Shown here: positions 1-9,426 of the stretch, piece by piece
How positions within the stretch are numbered: the stretch's first letter is position 1
Layout of the letters: each line of letters opens with the position of its first letter
Source: Pseudomonas sp. B21-056
Lineage (GTDB): Bacteria; Pseudomonadota; Gammaproteobacteria; Pseudomonadales; Pseudomonadaceae
Length of the DNA: 64,000 nt
Assembly (NCBI RefSeq): GCF_026016325.1
Contig: NZ_CP087203.1
Location: 2,170,001 to 2,234,000, forward strand
Direction of reading: 5' to 3'
Notes under the pieces: model-generated
Database searches by the model: none
Told to the model about the DNA's origin: nothing
The model's input: only the letters and a program-made list of their open reading frames with translations
Made by a program: the position numbers and the translations under genes

Positions 1-64
1 TGAGATCCGCTTCCGTCAGTTGCAGTTGGCAGGCCTGGAGCAGTTGAGTGAACCGTCGCATTGA
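1..64 (+). CDS. hrpV: Probable HrpV C-terminus (partial, left edge)
   Basis: An open plus-strand frame enters from the window edge and stops with TGA at 62-64. It encodes 20 residues ending in LEQLSEPSH. It converges on hrcU with a 21-base gap. In the P. syringae hrp cluster the gene converging on hrcU is hrpV, the last gene of the hrcC operon and a negative regulator that binds the HrpS activator. The assignment rests on position and orientation only, because too little protein is visible to recognise the family. Confidence 0.45.
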   Translation, partial: EIRFRQLQLAGLEQLSEPSH

Positions 65-85
65 CGGCCCCCGGATCATTGGCTA

Positions 86-1165
86 TCACGGTGCGTCGTC
101 GATGCGAATCACTTCATCGGTGACTTCTTCCAGTTGGCGAACCACCTTGTAGATGTGTGCAACCGCCAGCAGCGTCGGCCGGGGGATGTATTTGCCGGCC
201 TTGACCTTGTACAGCGTGCGCGCCAGCCAGATGCTCTGGATCACCGGAATACCGGCTTTCTTGGCGCGTTCGATCAGCGCCAGCGCCTCTTCGTCCTCAC
301 CTTTGCAATGAATCCTGGGCAGCGGTGTTTCGCCTGGCCGGTAATACAGGCCCACCGCGTAGTGCGTGGGGTTGACCAGCAGCATGTCGGCTTCTTCCAC
401 CGGCTTGGGCGCCGCGCTGGGTTCCTGGTTGAGGATTTCATGGGCCAGTTGCCGGCGATGACCTTTTACATGGGGATCGCCTTCGGATTGTTTGTATTCC
501 TTCTTGATGTCCTCGTGGCTCATGCGCAGTTTCTTGGCGTGGAAGTACTTCTGCATGGCGAAGTCGATCATGGCAATCACCAGCAGCAGCCCCAGGACCA
601 CCCGCAGGATGTGCCGGAACAGCTCCACCAGCGCATGCCAATAGGTCGTCAGGTCGCTGTTTGCCAACAGGATCAAGGTGCCCAGCGCGGGTTTGACCAG
701 GGTATACAAGGTGGCTGCGATGGCGGCGGCCTTGAGGATGCTGAGCAACAGGTTGGTGACGTTTTGCCCTGAAAACATCTGCTTGGCGTGGGAGAAGGGG
801 TTGATCTTGTTGATGTCGACCTTCAATGCTTTTGGCGCAAACAGAAAGCCGATCTGTATCCAGGTGCCGAGCAGGCGCATCAGCATCGCCAGGCCGACGC
901 TGCACAGCGTGAAACTGAGCAGCACGGCAAGGCCCTCGCTGCCGATCAGCTCGATCGCTGTCGTGAACGGAGCATCAATGCTCTTGAACGAAATTGCCAA
1001 CAACCCTTGCAGGCGCTCAATGCTTTCGTCGGCCAGGCTGAAGGTGACTTCGCTGACGGCCATCAGCACCAGCAGTTTCCCCAGGTCCTGACTTTGCCCG
1101 ACCTGGCCTTTTTCGCGGGCGTCGCGTAATTGCTTGGGGGTGGCCTTTTCTGTTTTTTCGCTCAC
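86..1165 (-). CDS. hrcU: Type III secretion export-apparatus switch protein HrcU (RscU)
   Basis: This is the inner-membrane export gate component of the YscU/FlhB family, which switches substrate specificity after cutting itself. The 359 residues match the family length. The N-terminus (SEKTEKATPKQLRDAREKGQ) is the family signature. Hydrophobic segments lie at about 30-55, 75-110, 135-165 and 175-205, followed by a cytoplasmic domain. The autocleavage motif NPTH is intact at residues 265-268. The start codon overlaps the hrcT stop by four bases, so the two are translationally coupled. It is the last gene of the hrpJ-hrcU operon. Confidence 0.97.
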   Translation of the reverse strand: MSEKTEKATPKQLRDAREKGQVGQSQDLGKLLVLMAVSEVTFSLADESIERLQGLLAISFKSIDAPFTTAIELIGSEGLAVLLSFTLCSVGLAMLMRLLGTWIQIGFLFAPKALKVDINKINPFSHAKQMFSGQNVTNLLLSILKAAAIAATLYTLVKPALGTLILLANSDLTTYWHALVELFRHILRVVLGLLLVIAMIDFAMQKYFHAKKLRMSHEDIKKEYKQSEGDPHVKGHRRQLAHEILNQEPSAAPKPVEEADMLLVNPTHYAVGLYYRPGETPLPRIHCKGEDEEALALIERAKKAGIPVIQSIWLARTLYKVKAGKYIPRPTLLAVAHIYKVVRQLEEVTDEVIRIDDAP

Positions 1166-1956
1166 GGCACCTGTACCAGAAGACTAAGCAGCGATTTAAG
1201 GTCGGCCAGCTTTGCCAGTTGGCCGTTACCCAGTTCCAGCAGGGTGGGCAGGTAGATCAACAGGAACGCCAGCCCGGCCATGCTCTTGGCCGGCATGGCC
1301 AGGACCGAAACGTTCAGCTGTTGTGCGTACAGCCCGATGATCGCCAGCGCGGCTTCGATCAACAGCAGCAGCGCGATGAAGGGCGCGGCGTACAGCAGCA
1401 TGTGTTGCAGGGTCTGGCTCAGTTGCTCGAGAAACACATCTAGCCCATCCACCGTCATTCCGGGCAGCCAGGCGGTCGGCGGCCAGACGCTGTAGCTGTC
1501 CCAGATCACCTGGGTGATCAGCGACAACCCACCGGAGAGAATCAGCAGCATGATTAGGGTTTCCTGGAACAACTCACCCAATGGAGTCGCGTCCGGCCCC
1601 AGGGTCGGGTTCATCTGGCCGCCGCTGAGTGCGCCGCGCTGGCTGTCGAGCAAGGCACCGACGGAGGCAAACATCCAGAACGGGGCATACAACAGCAGCC
1701 CCAACAGCGTACCGAGTACGGCCTCCTTGAGCAGCAGGCCGCCGATGGCCAGCCAGTTCTCGTCCAGCGAGGTCAAGGCGCGGCTGATGCCCGGCGCGGG
1801 GACCATCGCTACGCTGGCCACCACGGCATAACGCAACGGTCCCTTCAGGTATTTGAAACAGAAGGCCGGCACCAGCAGCATGCACGGCAGCAAGCGCGCC
1901 ATCGCCAGGCCCATGCCCAGCATCAGCTCGAAGAGATCCTGGGCGTTGAAGGGCAT
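1162..1956 (-). CDS. hrcT: Type III secretion export-apparatus protein HrcT (RscT)
   Basis: A SpaR/YscT/FliR-type integral membrane protein of 264 residues. With HrcR and HrcS it forms the helical export gate at the centre of the basal body. The sequence is almost entirely hydrophobic, with about six membrane segments and the typical stretch LRYAVVASVAMVPAPG near residues 41-56. Its ATG follows directly on the hrcS stop (TAGATG), and its end overlaps hrcU by four bases. No unusual features were seen. Confidence 0.95.
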   Translation of the reverse strand: MPFNAQDLFELMLGMGLAMARLLPCMLLVPAFCFKYLKGPLRYAVVASVAMVPAPGISRALTSLDENWLAIGGLLLKEAVLGTLLGLLLYAPFWMFASVGALLDSQRGALSGGQMNPTLGPDATPLGELFQETLIMLLILSGGLSLITQVIWDSYSVWPPTAWLPGMTVDGLDVFLEQLSQTLQHMLLYAAPFIALLLLIEAALAIIGLYAQQLNVSVLAMPAKSMAGLAFLLIYLPTLLELGNGQLAKLADLKSLLSLLVQVP

Positions 1957-2223
1957 CTAGTGGGCGACTCCGGACCGGGCAATCAGGTCGAACGCCATGT
2001 TGATGAACTGGATCAGCTCGACGCCGATCCAGCGGCCGGTCATGGCCAGGGTCAGTCCAACCGCCGCCAGCTTGATACCGAAGGGCAGGGTCTGATCCTG
2101 GATCTGCATCAGTGCCTGCAACAGTGACGTGACCACGCCGACCAGCACTGCCACGCCGAGCGGCGGGGCGGTCAGGATGACCACCAGGAACATGCCTTGC
2201 TTGAACAACGCCAACGCTTCCAT
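1957..2223 (-). CDS. hrcS: Type III secretion export-apparatus protein HrcS (RscS)
   Basis: An 88-residue SpaQ/YscS/FliQ-family protein made of two membrane helices (about 12-37 and 48-75) joined by a short polar loop. That is the full family length. It contributes to the HrcRST export gate. A Shine-Dalgarno sequence (TGAGG) lies just before the ATG. It sits between hrcR (7-base gap) and hrcT (no gap), the invariant order in this secretion family. Confidence 0.95.
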   Translation of the reverse strand: MEALALFKQGMFLVVILTAPPLGVAVLVGVVTSLLQALMQIQDQTLPFGIKLAAVGLTLAMTGRWIGVELIQFINMAFDLIARSGVAH

Positions 2224-2230
2224 GGCCGCC

Positions 2231-2884
2231 TCACATGTACGAATAGAACAGGCTGTCGAGCAGGCGCGACCAGCCCGACACCAGCACGAACAACAGCAGT
2301 TTGAGCGGCAGTGACAGGGTCATCGGCGAGACCATCTGCATGCCCAGGGCCAGCAGCAAGTTGGAAACGATCAGATCGATGACAATGAACGGGATATAGA
2401 TCAGGAAGCCGATCTCGAACCCGGCTTGCAGCTCCGACAGGACAAACGCCGGGATCGCCAGCAACAGGTCGTCCTTGCTCGCCTGGTCCGCCATTTCCTT
2501 GGGCCACATGCGCTGGGTGTTGTCCAGCAGGTGGGTCACGACATCGGGATCGGTGTTGCGTGTCATGAAGCGTTGCAGGGGCTCGATCACGGTTTTTGCA
2601 CTGGCCTGCAGTTTATCGGTGCTGCCCATCTCCAGCGGGTGCGCCTGCACCCGTTGCTGGATTTCATGGGCGACCGGGGCCATGACGAACATCGTGGCGG
2701 CCAGGGCGATGCCATACAGCGCCATGTTCGGCGGCACCTGCTGTACGCCGATGGCATTGCGGGTGATCAACAGCGTCATGGCGATTTTCAGGAAGGCGGT
2801 GCAGACGATCAACAGGAATGGGATCAGCGACAACGCGCCCAGGAACAGCGCCAGCAGAACCGGGTTCATCCCGTCCATGATCAT
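2231..2884 (-). CDS. hrcR: Type III secretion export-apparatus protein HrcR (RscR)
   Basis: A SpaP/YscR/FliP-family membrane protein of 217 residues. The N-terminal block [20 protein letters not shown] and the C-terminal [20 protein letters not shown] are strongly typical of the family. It forms the pentameric core of the export gate. The chosen start (MIMDGMNP) overlaps the hrcQb stop as ATGA. Starts at the third or sixth codon are also possible. Confidence 0.96.
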   Translation of the reverse strand: MIMDGMNPVLLALFLGALSLIPFLLIVCTAFLKIAMTLLITRNAIGVQQVPPNMALYGIALAATMFVMAPVAHEIQQRVQAHPLEMGSTDKLQASAKTVIEPLQRFMTRNTDPDVVTHLLDNTQRMWPKEMADQASKDDLLLAIPAFVLSELQAGFEIGFLIYIPFIVIDLIVSNLLLALGMQMVSPMTLSLPLKLLLFVLVSGWSRLLDSLFYSYM

Positions 2885-3270
2885 GATCGGGTCGCCAACC
2901 GGGTAATCTCAAGGCCAAGCCGGCCGTCGACGTCCACCAGTTCTCCCTCGGCCACCACGTGCTCGCCGTGACACAGAGTGGCATGGCCGGGCGCAACGCC
3001 GCTGATTTCAAGGATGCTCCCCGCACTCAACCTTTGCAGTTCGCCGAGGGTGAGCTTGAGTTCCCCGCAGCGCAGGGTCAGGTCCAGTGCCAGCGACTGG
3101 AAGCCGGGTGACTCCGCTTGTCCCGAGGGCTCGCCGACAGCGTAAGGGGCATCGTCATGGAGCGACTCGGACGGTGGCTGGACGGCCTCCCGGTTATCGG
3201 CTTCGTCGGCCACATCATCGCTGTCTTCGAGGGTTTCGACGTCGTCGTAATAGAGGTCTTCAGTGCTCAT
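2881..3270 (-). CDS. hrcQb: Type III secretion C-ring protein HrcQb (C-terminal half of split HrcQ)
   Basis: A 129-residue protein with an acidic, low-complexity N-terminal half and a C-terminal SpoA (surface presentation of antigens) domain at about 60-125, seen as [18 protein letters not shown] followed by [20 protein letters not shown]. It would tetramerise and join HrcQa in the cytoplasmic sorting platform. A YscQ-like protein split into two genes is a hallmark of the P. syringae Hrp group. Its start overlaps hrcQa by 11 bases. Confidence 0.93.
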   Translation of the reverse strand: MSTEDLYYDDVETLEDSDDVADEADNREAVQPPSESLHDDAPYAVGEPSGQAESPGFQSLALDLTLRCGELKLTLGELQRLSAGSILEISGVAPGHATLCHGEHVVAEGELVDVDGRLGLEITRLATRS

Positions 3271-3976
3271 CGGGCGTGTGCTCCTCGTGGCTTAGCCGCA
3301 AATAAAGTTGCTGCGCCTGGTCGCTGGCGTGTGCCGCCCACTGCCGTCCGGCGAGGGTGAGGCGACCGTGGCCGCTGCTGTCGAATCGGCACCGGGCGGG
3401 CAGTACCACGTCACCGGGGCGCAATGACGCCAGTTGTTCCAGGGTCAAGGCCAGCTCACCGAGGACCAATGGCGTGGTCACGGGCCATGTCTCATCCAAC
3501 GCTTGTTTGCGGGCCTGCCAGGGCCCCGCGCGCAACAGCCGAAGCAGGCAATCAGGTGTTGTGTGCAATTGGGCGTGGAGGGTCTGCCCGGCGCGGCGAA
3601 CCTGGACACGGCAGCCGACGGTGGCGGTCACCGGATGCTCGGGCAGTGGTTCAAGCGGGGCGAGCAGCGCGGCAATCGTCGGGCTCAAGCGTTGATTGAA
3701 AAACTGCCAGTACCACGCTTGCTGTTCGCCTTGCAGGGTCAAGGGGGCGTCGCCGAGCAGGCTCAGCAGCGCTTCGGCGTCGGTCAGGCACAGCGCACCG
3801 ACGGCGCTGTCCAGCCAAACGCCGGAGGCCGGGGCGGCGGTCTCGGTCAGTGGCGGTAACAGCATCAGCTCGGCGTCTTCATCCTGCACACGCAAGCCCA
3901 AGCGTTGACCGGCACCCAGCTCGCGGGTTACGCGGGCCCGCAAGGCGCAGACTTTTCGCAGGTTCAGCGTGGTCAT
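3260..3976 (-). CDS. hrcQa: Type III secretion C-ring protein HrcQa (N-terminal part of split HrcQ)
   Basis: A 238-residue protein, the first half of the divided YscQ/FliN-type sorting-platform protein. It opens with [20 protein letters not shown] and is rich in Leu, Arg and Gln. A SpoA-like segment is recognisable near residues 150-215 ([22 protein letters not shown]). Position and size match HrcQa of P. syringae. It overlaps hrpP by four bases upstream and hrcQb by 11 bases downstream, so the two halves are probably made in a fixed ratio. Confidence 0.9.
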   Translation of the reverse strand: MTTLNLRKVCALRARVTRELGAGQRLGLRVQDEDAELMLLPPLTETAAPASGVWLDSAVGALCLTDAEALLSLLGDAPLTLQGEQQAWYWQFFNQRLSPTIAALLAPLEPLPEHPVTATVGCRVQVRRAGQTLHAQLHTTPDCLLRLLRAGPWQARKQALDETWPVTTPLVLGELALTLEQLASLRPGDVVLPARCRFDSSGHGRLTLAGRQWAAHASDQAQQLYLRLSHEEHTPDEH

Positions 3977-4527
3977 GCTGCGCAGTCTTCGTGCATGTCC
4001 AGGTCGACGTCCTGGCCCAGTGCGTGCGACAGCGAGTCCCGGCAGGCGCCGGCATGCCCTTGCAGGCGCTTGAGCACGTCGCGGCGAGCAAAGCCCAGTT
4101 GCACGTTCCAGCGGTTGTCGGTCTTGTGGGTCTGGACACTTACACTGCCGAGGTTGGGCATCAGCAGGGTGAAGCTGAGCGGACCATCCGGTTGGCCCAA
4201 CAAGCGTTGCGCCAGCTCGTCGATCAATTGGGGCGGCACCTGTTCTGTCTGCACCGGGAAAGCGACACCGCCGCCGGCGAAGCCTTGCTGATCGGGCTCG
4301 GTGCCCACGGGCAGCACCAGCAGTTGGGAAAAGAACAGGCCATCGGTGCTCATCGGCATGTCCGGCAATTGCCTGTTCAGGGTCGCTCGGCTGCTTTGCG
4401 TATCGCCACGACGGGCACCGCCCAAGGCCGGACGCTCGTTACGCTCAGGCACCGCCGGCCATTCTGTGGACATCGGACGCTGCGGCGTGGTCGGCGCTTT
4501 TGGCGCGGGTTTGATCGGTGGATTCAT
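3973..4527 (-). CDS. hrpP: Type III secretion substrate-specificity protein HrpP
   Basis: A 184-residue hydrophilic protein with a Pro/Arg-rich, probably disordered N-terminus (residues 1-60) and a compact C-terminal domain (about 95-180) like the specificity-switch domain of YscP/FliK proteins. In P. syringae HrpP is secreted and works with HrcU to control the change from pilus subunits to effectors. The name rests mainly on gene order (hrpO-hrpP-hrcQa) and composition, because the family is poorly conserved in sequence. Confidence 0.82.
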   Translation of the reverse strand: MNPPIKPAPKAPTTPQRPMSTEWPAVPERNERPALGGARRGDTQSSRATLNRQLPDMPMSTDGLFFSQLLVLPVGTEPDQQGFAGGGVAFPVQTEQVPPQLIDELAQRLLGQPDGPLSFTLLMPNLGSVSVQTHKTDNRWNVQLGFARRDVLKRLQGHAGACRDSLSHALGQDVDLDMHEDCAA

Positions 4528-4533
4528 CGGCTT

Positions 4534-4980
4534 CTAACCTTCTTCGTTGAGGGCCTCGCTCAGGCAGGCGAGTTTCTCGACTGCCCGTTGAAAGGCCTTG
4601 GCCTGCAACCGTTTCTCTTCAAGCAGCGCTTGTTGTTCGGTGATACGCAGTTGCTGTTGCTGCATGTCCTGGCGGATCAGGGCGAGACGGTCGAGCATGT
4701 TTTTTTCTTTCTCGTGCCAACTGTCGACATCTTTGAGACTGAGGGTCTTGTTCAGGTGCGCCGCCGAAAGGCTCTCGCGTCGTTGCCGGTGGTTGTCACG
4801 CTGCTGATCCAATAACAGCCGGGTTTCTGATAAGTGGTCGCGCATTGAATCGAGTTCCACCTGTGCCTGGCGTTGCGCCCGTTCGGCACTGGCCTGGCGG
4901 TGTTGGCGCAACGGGGTGATCAGGCCGATCACCTGTTCCAGAGCCAGCCTTTGCGGGTCTTCTTCCAGCGCTTCTTCCAC
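4534..4980 (-). CDS. hrpO: Type III secretion stalk protein HrpO (YscO/FliJ-like)
   Basis: A 148-residue, highly charged protein that is almost wholly predicted coiled coil (about 20-140, rich in Gln, Glu, Arg and Leu with heptad spacing). Proteins of this shape directly after the ATPase gene are the YscO/FliJ-type central stalk, which couples the HrcN hexamer to the export gate HrcV. It lies 2 bases downstream of hrcN and 6 bases upstream of hrpP. The homology is structural rather than by conserved motifs. Confidence 0.85.
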   Translation of the reverse strand: MEEALEEDPQRLALEQVIGLITPLRQHRQASAERAQRQAQVELDSMRDHLSETRLLLDQQRDNHRQRRESLSAAHLNKTLSLKDVDSWHEKEKNMLDRLALIRQDMQQQQLRITEQQALLEEKRLQAKAFQRAVEKLACLSEALNEEG

Positions 4981-4982
4981 GG

Positions 4983-6332
4983 CTACTCCGGCAACTGCGA
5001 GGTGAGCCGCTGCAACTCTTGCAGGGTTTGCGTCAGGGCGACCGGTTCGCGCAGGTCCTGACGGAGAAAGGCGTTGATGGCGTCATTCAGTTCCACGGCG
5101 CAATCGGTGACCGGATCGGCCCCGGCCTGGTATTCACCCAGGCGCAACAGCATTTCCACTTGCTTGTAGGCGGCCAGCAGTTGGCGTAAGCGATTGTTCG
5201 CCCGTTGGTGCTCGCGGCTGCTGACGTTGCTGAGGATCCGGCTGATGCTGGCGGACACATCAATGGCCGGATAATGCCCGCGCTCGGCCAGCTTGCGCGA
5301 CAGCACGATGTGGCCGTCGAGCAATGAACGCACTTCGTCCGCCACTGGATCGTTCATCGAGTCCTGTTCGATCAGTACGGTGTAGAGCGCGGTGATCGAG
5401 CCGTTCTCGCTCATGCCGGCGCGCTCCACCAGCCGCGGCAGCAGGGTGTAGACCGACGGTGGCAAGCCGCCGCGGCCCAAGGGCTCGCCGGAAGCGATGC
5501 CAATCTCACGCTGTGCGCGGGCGAACCGGGTCAGAGAGTCGAGCAGCAGCAACACCTTCTGGCCGCGGGCCCGGAACGCCTCGGCGATGGCGGTGGCTGT
5601 GAACGCCGCACGGGCCCGTTCCATGCTGGAGCGGTCGGACGTGGCGCAGACCAGCACCGAGCGGCTGCGCAAGGTTTCGTCCAGCTCATGATCGAGAAAC
5701 TCGCGCAGTTCACGGCCCCGTTCGCCGATCAAGCCAAAGACAATCACGTCGCAGCCCATGTTGCGGGCCAGCTCGGCCATCAGCGTGGTCTTGCCGCAAC
5801 CGGCACCGGCGAACAGCCCGACACGTTGGCCTTCGCCCAGCAGGATGGCACTGTCGATAGCGCGCACTCCGGTCGGCAGGGCGTTGGTGATGCGCGGGCG
5901 CTGGGTCGGCGGCAAGGCATCGGCAATCACCGGCAGGGTCGGGCGGTGATCGTCGGGCCCGGCGAACGCGCCCAGGCAATCACCGAGCAAAGGGCGGCCG
6001 AAGCCATCCAGTACGCAACCGAGCAGACTGTCGTCAACCCCGATCCGGTGCGCCACGCCCAGCGGGCGGATCGCTGCGCCGACCTGAATCCCGTCCGGGG
6101 CACCGAGGGCGCTGAGCAAGGTGCAATCCTGGGTGAAGCCGACGATTTCGGCGAGCAGCAGGCTGCCGTCTGCTTTGCTCACCTCACACAGGTCCCCTAC
6201 CTTGGCGGCGGGAATCTTGCACTCCAGCAAAATGCCGCGCACGGCGCTGACCCGACCACGCACACGCACGGCAGAGTAGTGCGCAAGGCGCTCGAAATGG
6301 CTTTGTTTCCATTGGTTCAGCGCGGTATTCAC
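4983..6332 (-). CDS. hrcN: Type III secretion ATPase HrcN (RscN)
   Basis: The hexameric ATPase that strips chaperones from substrates and unfolds them at the base of the injectisome. It has 449 residues and belongs to the F1-beta/FliI/YscN family. The Walker A motif GAGCGKTT is at 176-183, and the Walker B region KVLLLLDSLTRFARAQREIG is near 255-275. The segment GGLPPSVYTLLPRLVERAG is typical of the family. It overlaps hrpQ by four bases. No defects were seen in the catalytic motifs. Confidence 0.97.
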   Translation of the reverse strand: MNTALNQWKQSHFERLAHYSAVRVRGRVSAVRGILLECKIPAAKVGDLCEVSKADGSLLLAEIVGFTQDCTLLSALGAPDGIQVGAAIRPLGVAHRIGVDDSLLGCVLDGFGRPLLGDCLGAFAGPDDHRPTLPVIADALPPTQRPRITNALPTGVRAIDSAILLGEGQRVGLFAGAGCGKTTLMAELARNMGCDVIVFGLIGERGRELREFLDHELDETLRSRSVLVCATSDRSSMERARAAFTATAIAEAFRARGQKVLLLLDSLTRFARAQREIGIASGEPLGRGGLPPSVYTLLPRLVERAGMSENGSITALYTVLIEQDSMNDPVADEVRSLLDGHIVLSRKLAERGHYPAIDVSASISRILSNVSSREHQRANNRLRQLLAAYKQVEMLLRLGEYQAGADPVTDCAVELNDAINAFLRQDLREPVALTQTLQELQRLTSQLPE

Positions 6333-7294
6333 CAGTCCACCTCGATGTGGCGATCACCGTCGAATTGCAGGCGCTGATCGTCGATGCGCGTCAGGCGCAG
6401 GCCCTGCACCTCATCGCCCACATACAGGCGTCGTCCGTCGGCGGTCACCAGGTGGGCATGGGGGCCGGTCATGATCTGCACGATCACGAAGGGCAGGCCA
6501 TTGCGTACGCTGGCGACGTTGTCGAGCACCGTCACCGGCGATTCGTAGCTGTCCTTGAAACGCTGCAGCATGCGTTGATACACCAGCAGGGCTTCGTCCT
6601 TGAGATTGCCATTCAGGACCAGTCCCTGGGGCGTTTCCTCGATGTTGACGTCCGTGAGCAGGCGGTCGCTGAGCATTCGGCCCAGGGTATGCCGGACCGC
6701 GTCGACGTTAGCCAGGCGCTGGCGCTTGTCGGCCACCGTCCGGGTGACGCTCGCGGACGCCTGGGTCGGTTTGGCCGGTGCTGCGGGTCCAGCCTGGGCA
6801 ACGCTTTCGTCCGGCACCGTGGCGGCCGGGCGGGTCAGGCTCCAGGCACTGCCGATAATGCCGATCAGCAGGCCGGCAATGATGCCTGTGGTGCGGTTGA
6901 GAAACTGTGAGCGGGGTTTGACTTTTTCCAGGGGCGCGGTCGCGCGCAAAGGTTCGGGCTCGACCTGCGGCTGTTGCTCGACGACCGCCGGCACGGCAGG
7001 CCAGGCGTCTTCGGCAGGCGAAACGCAGAGCCACACCGAGCCCAGCAGGAAGGCGCTGTTGGGGATCAGCTCGACGCGGGCCGTGGCGTTGCCTTCATCA
7101 TCACAGACCGAGCCCTGCTCGGCGTTCAGGGTCCAGTTGTCGTCCTGGCGTTGCAGGCGGCAGTGCAGGTTTTCCACGCCAGGATCGTCCAGGGACAGAT
7201 CACGCTGGTCGGCGGAGCCAATCGACCATTGCTCGCCTATCAACGGCAGGGCCGCACCTTGCTGCTGGCCGTTCAGTACGCGTAATTCAAACAT
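6329..7294 (-). CDS. hrpQ: Type III secretion inner-membrane ring protein HrpQ (YscD-like)
   Basis: A bitopic inner-membrane ring protein. An N-terminal cytoplasmic FHA-like domain (about 1-90, starting MFELRVLNGQQQGAALPL) is followed by a Pro-rich linker, one membrane helix near 131-154 and a periplasmic part with ring-building folds. I placed the start at 7294, giving 321 residues. The FHA domain begins there and a good ribosome site (GGGAG, 8 bases upstream) precedes it. A longer frame from 7330 would overlap the hrcV stop codon. Confidence 0.88.
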   Translation of the reverse strand: MFELRVLNGQQQGAALPLIGEQWSIGSADQRDLSLDDPGVENLHCRLQRQDDNWTLNAEQGSVCDDEGNATARVELIPNSAFLLGSVWLCVSPAEDAWPAVPAVVEQQPQVEPEPLRATAPLEKVKPRSQFLNRTTGIIAGLLIGIIGSAWSLTRPAATVPDESVAQAGPAAPAKPTQASASVTRTVADKRQRLANVDAVRHTLGRMLSDRLLTDVNIEETPQGLVLNGNLKDEALLVYQRMLQRFKDSYESPVTVLDNVASVRNGLPFVIVQIMTGPHAHLVTADGRRLYVGDEVQGLRLTRIDDQRLQFDGDRHIEVDW

Positions 7295-7326
7295 CCGACA
7301 AACTCCCGATACTGAGCCTGTCCGGC

Positions 7327-9426
7327 TCAAGCGGCATGATCGTTATCCAGGTGCTCCAGATCATCTTCCAGGTCGAAGCGCCCCATGACCTTGACCTTGG
7401 CCGCGTTGCTGATCTCGGCGAAAGACAGCACCGGCACGTGATGGAATTCTTCCTTGAGCAGCGTGCGCAGCGGGCTGCGCAGGTCCTGCGCGACCAGCAG
7501 GACCGCCTGTTCGGGGGCGCGCAGGGGAAAGGCAATGTGCAACTGCTGCACCAGCATCTGGCTGATGTCGTTGGTGAGCGAGAAGAACGTTTCGGTTTGC
7601 GTCTGACGCAGGCCGTCGCGCAACAACCCTTCGCTTTCCGGTGTCAGCAGCCACACCATCAGGCCGTCGGCCCCGCAGTACTGGTGATAGATCTGCGTTT
7701 TCAGGGCAATGCGCACGTAGTCGGTCAGCACGCTGATGTCGCGCTCGTGCTGGCCGTGTTCGATCAGGGTTTCGGCGATCAGGCGGATCGCTCGCAGCGG
7801 CACGCACTCCGAGGCCAAGCGCTGCAGGACCGCCGAAAAACGCGTCAGGGTGATCACCCTCTGCATCTCCTGGGCGAGTTCAGGTTGCTCGGACTCCAGC
7901 CAGTTCAGAATCGCCTTGGTTTCCTGCAAACCGATGAACTGCGGCCCGCACGACTGCAATGCGCGCTCCATGCGCTCGATGATCAGGGTGCTGGCGCTGA
8001 CCCTGGCGAGCCCGCCGTCTTGCAGGTCTGGAAGGTTGGCGGGCAGCCAGACCCATTGATCTTCCTGGCGCTCGGCAGTGCCCGCGATAGCCACGGCCAG
8101 CGGTTCACGGTTCAGCAAGCGTTCATCCACCGCGACATGGGTCTGGGTAAAGGTCGCCTTGAGCAGAGGCACGTCATACACGGTAAAGCGGAATTCGTCC
8201 GGTGGCAGGTGATCGACGTACTCGATGATGAAGGAGGGCAGCGTCAGGCCGTACTGCACCACTAGGCGGTTGCGGCGCTGGCGGATTTCGCTGACCAGTG
8301 CATCGACCTGGTTGGAGTCCTGACCGGGATGAAACTGGAGGACGAACTGCCGGCTGGGGGAGAACGTGCGCAGGTCTTCCTGACCATTCATTTCCGGCGC
8401 AACGGCCACCGCGCCTTCCTGCTCGACCTTGGGTTTGGCCCGCTGCAACTGCAACAGGCCGCCGCTGCCGCAGATGAGGGAGATGGTGATGAACACACCG
8501 GTCGGCATCCCGGGCAGCATGGCAAAGCCGAACATGGCCACGGCGGCAATGATCCAGGCCTTGGGCTGGCTGGTGATCTGCTCGGCGATTTCCCGGCCGA
8601 TATTGGCTTCCACGCCTGCGTCGGTATTGGGCACGCGGGTAATGATCATGCCGCAGGTGACGGAGATCAGCAGCGCCGGAATCTGCGCGATCAGGCCGTC
8701 GCCGATGGTCAGTACGGTGTAGAGCTGCAAGGCGTCTCCGGCGCTCATGCCGTGTTGCACCACGCCAATGGAAATGCCGCCGATCATGTTGATGGCGACG
8801 ATGATCAGGCTGGCAATGGCGTCACCGTTGACGAACTTCATCGCCCCGTCCATGGCGCCGAACAACTGGCTCTCCTTGTTCAGCTCGGCACGTCGATTGC
8901 GTGCTTCGTACACGCTGATCAGGTTGGCGCGCAGGTCGCTGTCGATGGACATCTGTTTGCCCGGCATCGCATCGAGGGTAAATCTCGCGCCGACTTCGGC
9001 CACCCGTTCCGAGCCCTTGGTAATCACCAGGAAGTTGACCACCGTCAGGATCAGGAAGATGACCAGGCCCACCGCCAGGTTACCGCCGACCACGAATTCA
9101 CCGAAGGCTTCGACAATGTGCCCGGCGTCCTGGTTGAGCAGGATCAGCCGGGTAGTGGAAATCGACAGTGCCAGGCGAAACATCGTGGTCAACAGCAGCA
9201 CCGCCGGAAAGGTCGAGAACGCCAGCGGCCTGGGCAAGTGCATGGCCAGCATGATCAGCAGGCAGGAAATGCAGATGTTGACGGCGATCAGTACGTCAAC
9301 CAGGGCGGTGGGCAACGGTGTGATCATCATGAAGACGATGGCGATCACGAAAAATGCGCCGACCACTTCCGAACGGCGCATGGCGGAGAGGGCGATCATG
9401 TTCAGCAGGTTGATGGCTTGATTCAT
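7327..9426 (-). CDS. hrcV: Type III secretion export-gate protein HrcV (RscV)
   Basis: The nonameric export gate of the YscV/InvA/FlhA family. It has 699 residues: an N-terminal half of about seven to eight membrane helices (20-340) and a large cytoplasmic half that docks chaperone-substrate complexes. The family signature is visible as RFTLDAMPGKQMSIDSDL around residues 150-167. The ATG overlaps the hrpJ stop by one base (TGATG). Length and motifs are normal. Confidence 0.97.
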   Translation of the reverse strand: MNQAINLLNMIALSAMRRSEVVGAFFVIAIVFMMITPLPTALVDVLIAVNICISCLLIMLAMHLPRPLAFSTFPAVLLLTTMFRLALSISTTRLILLNQDAGHIVEAFGEFVVGGNLAVGLVIFLILTVVNFLVITKGSERVAEVGARFTLDAMPGKQMSIDSDLRANLISVYEARNRRAELNKESQLFGAMDGAMKFVNGDAIASLIIVAINMIGGISIGVVQHGMSAGDALQLYTVLTIGDGLIAQIPALLISVTCGMIITRVPNTDAGVEANIGREIAEQITSQPKAWIIAAVAMFGFAMLPGMPTGVFITISLICGSGGLLQLQRAKPKVEQEGAVAVAPEMNGQEDLRTFSPSRQFVLQFHPGQDSNQVDALVSEIRQRRNRLVVQYGLTLPSFIIEYVDHLPPDEFRFTVYDVPLLKATFTQTHVAVDERLLNREPLAVAIAGTAERQEDQWVWLPANLPDLQDGGLARVSASTLIIERMERALQSCGPQFIGLQETKAILNWLESEQPELAQEMQRVITLTRFSAVLQRLASECVPLRAIRLIAETLIEHGQHERDISVLTDYVRIALKTQIYHQYCGADGLMVWLLTPESEGLLRDGLRQTQTETFFSLTNDISQMLVQQLHIAFPLRAPEQAVLLVAQDLRSPLRTLLKEEFHHVPVLSFAEISNAAKVKVMGRFDLEDDLEHLDNDHAA

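Noticed and set aside
3850..4815. 321-codon plus-strand frame opposite hrpP and hrcQa
   Set aside because: The opposite strand carries the conserved, overlapping secretion genes; this frame spans several of them without motifs.
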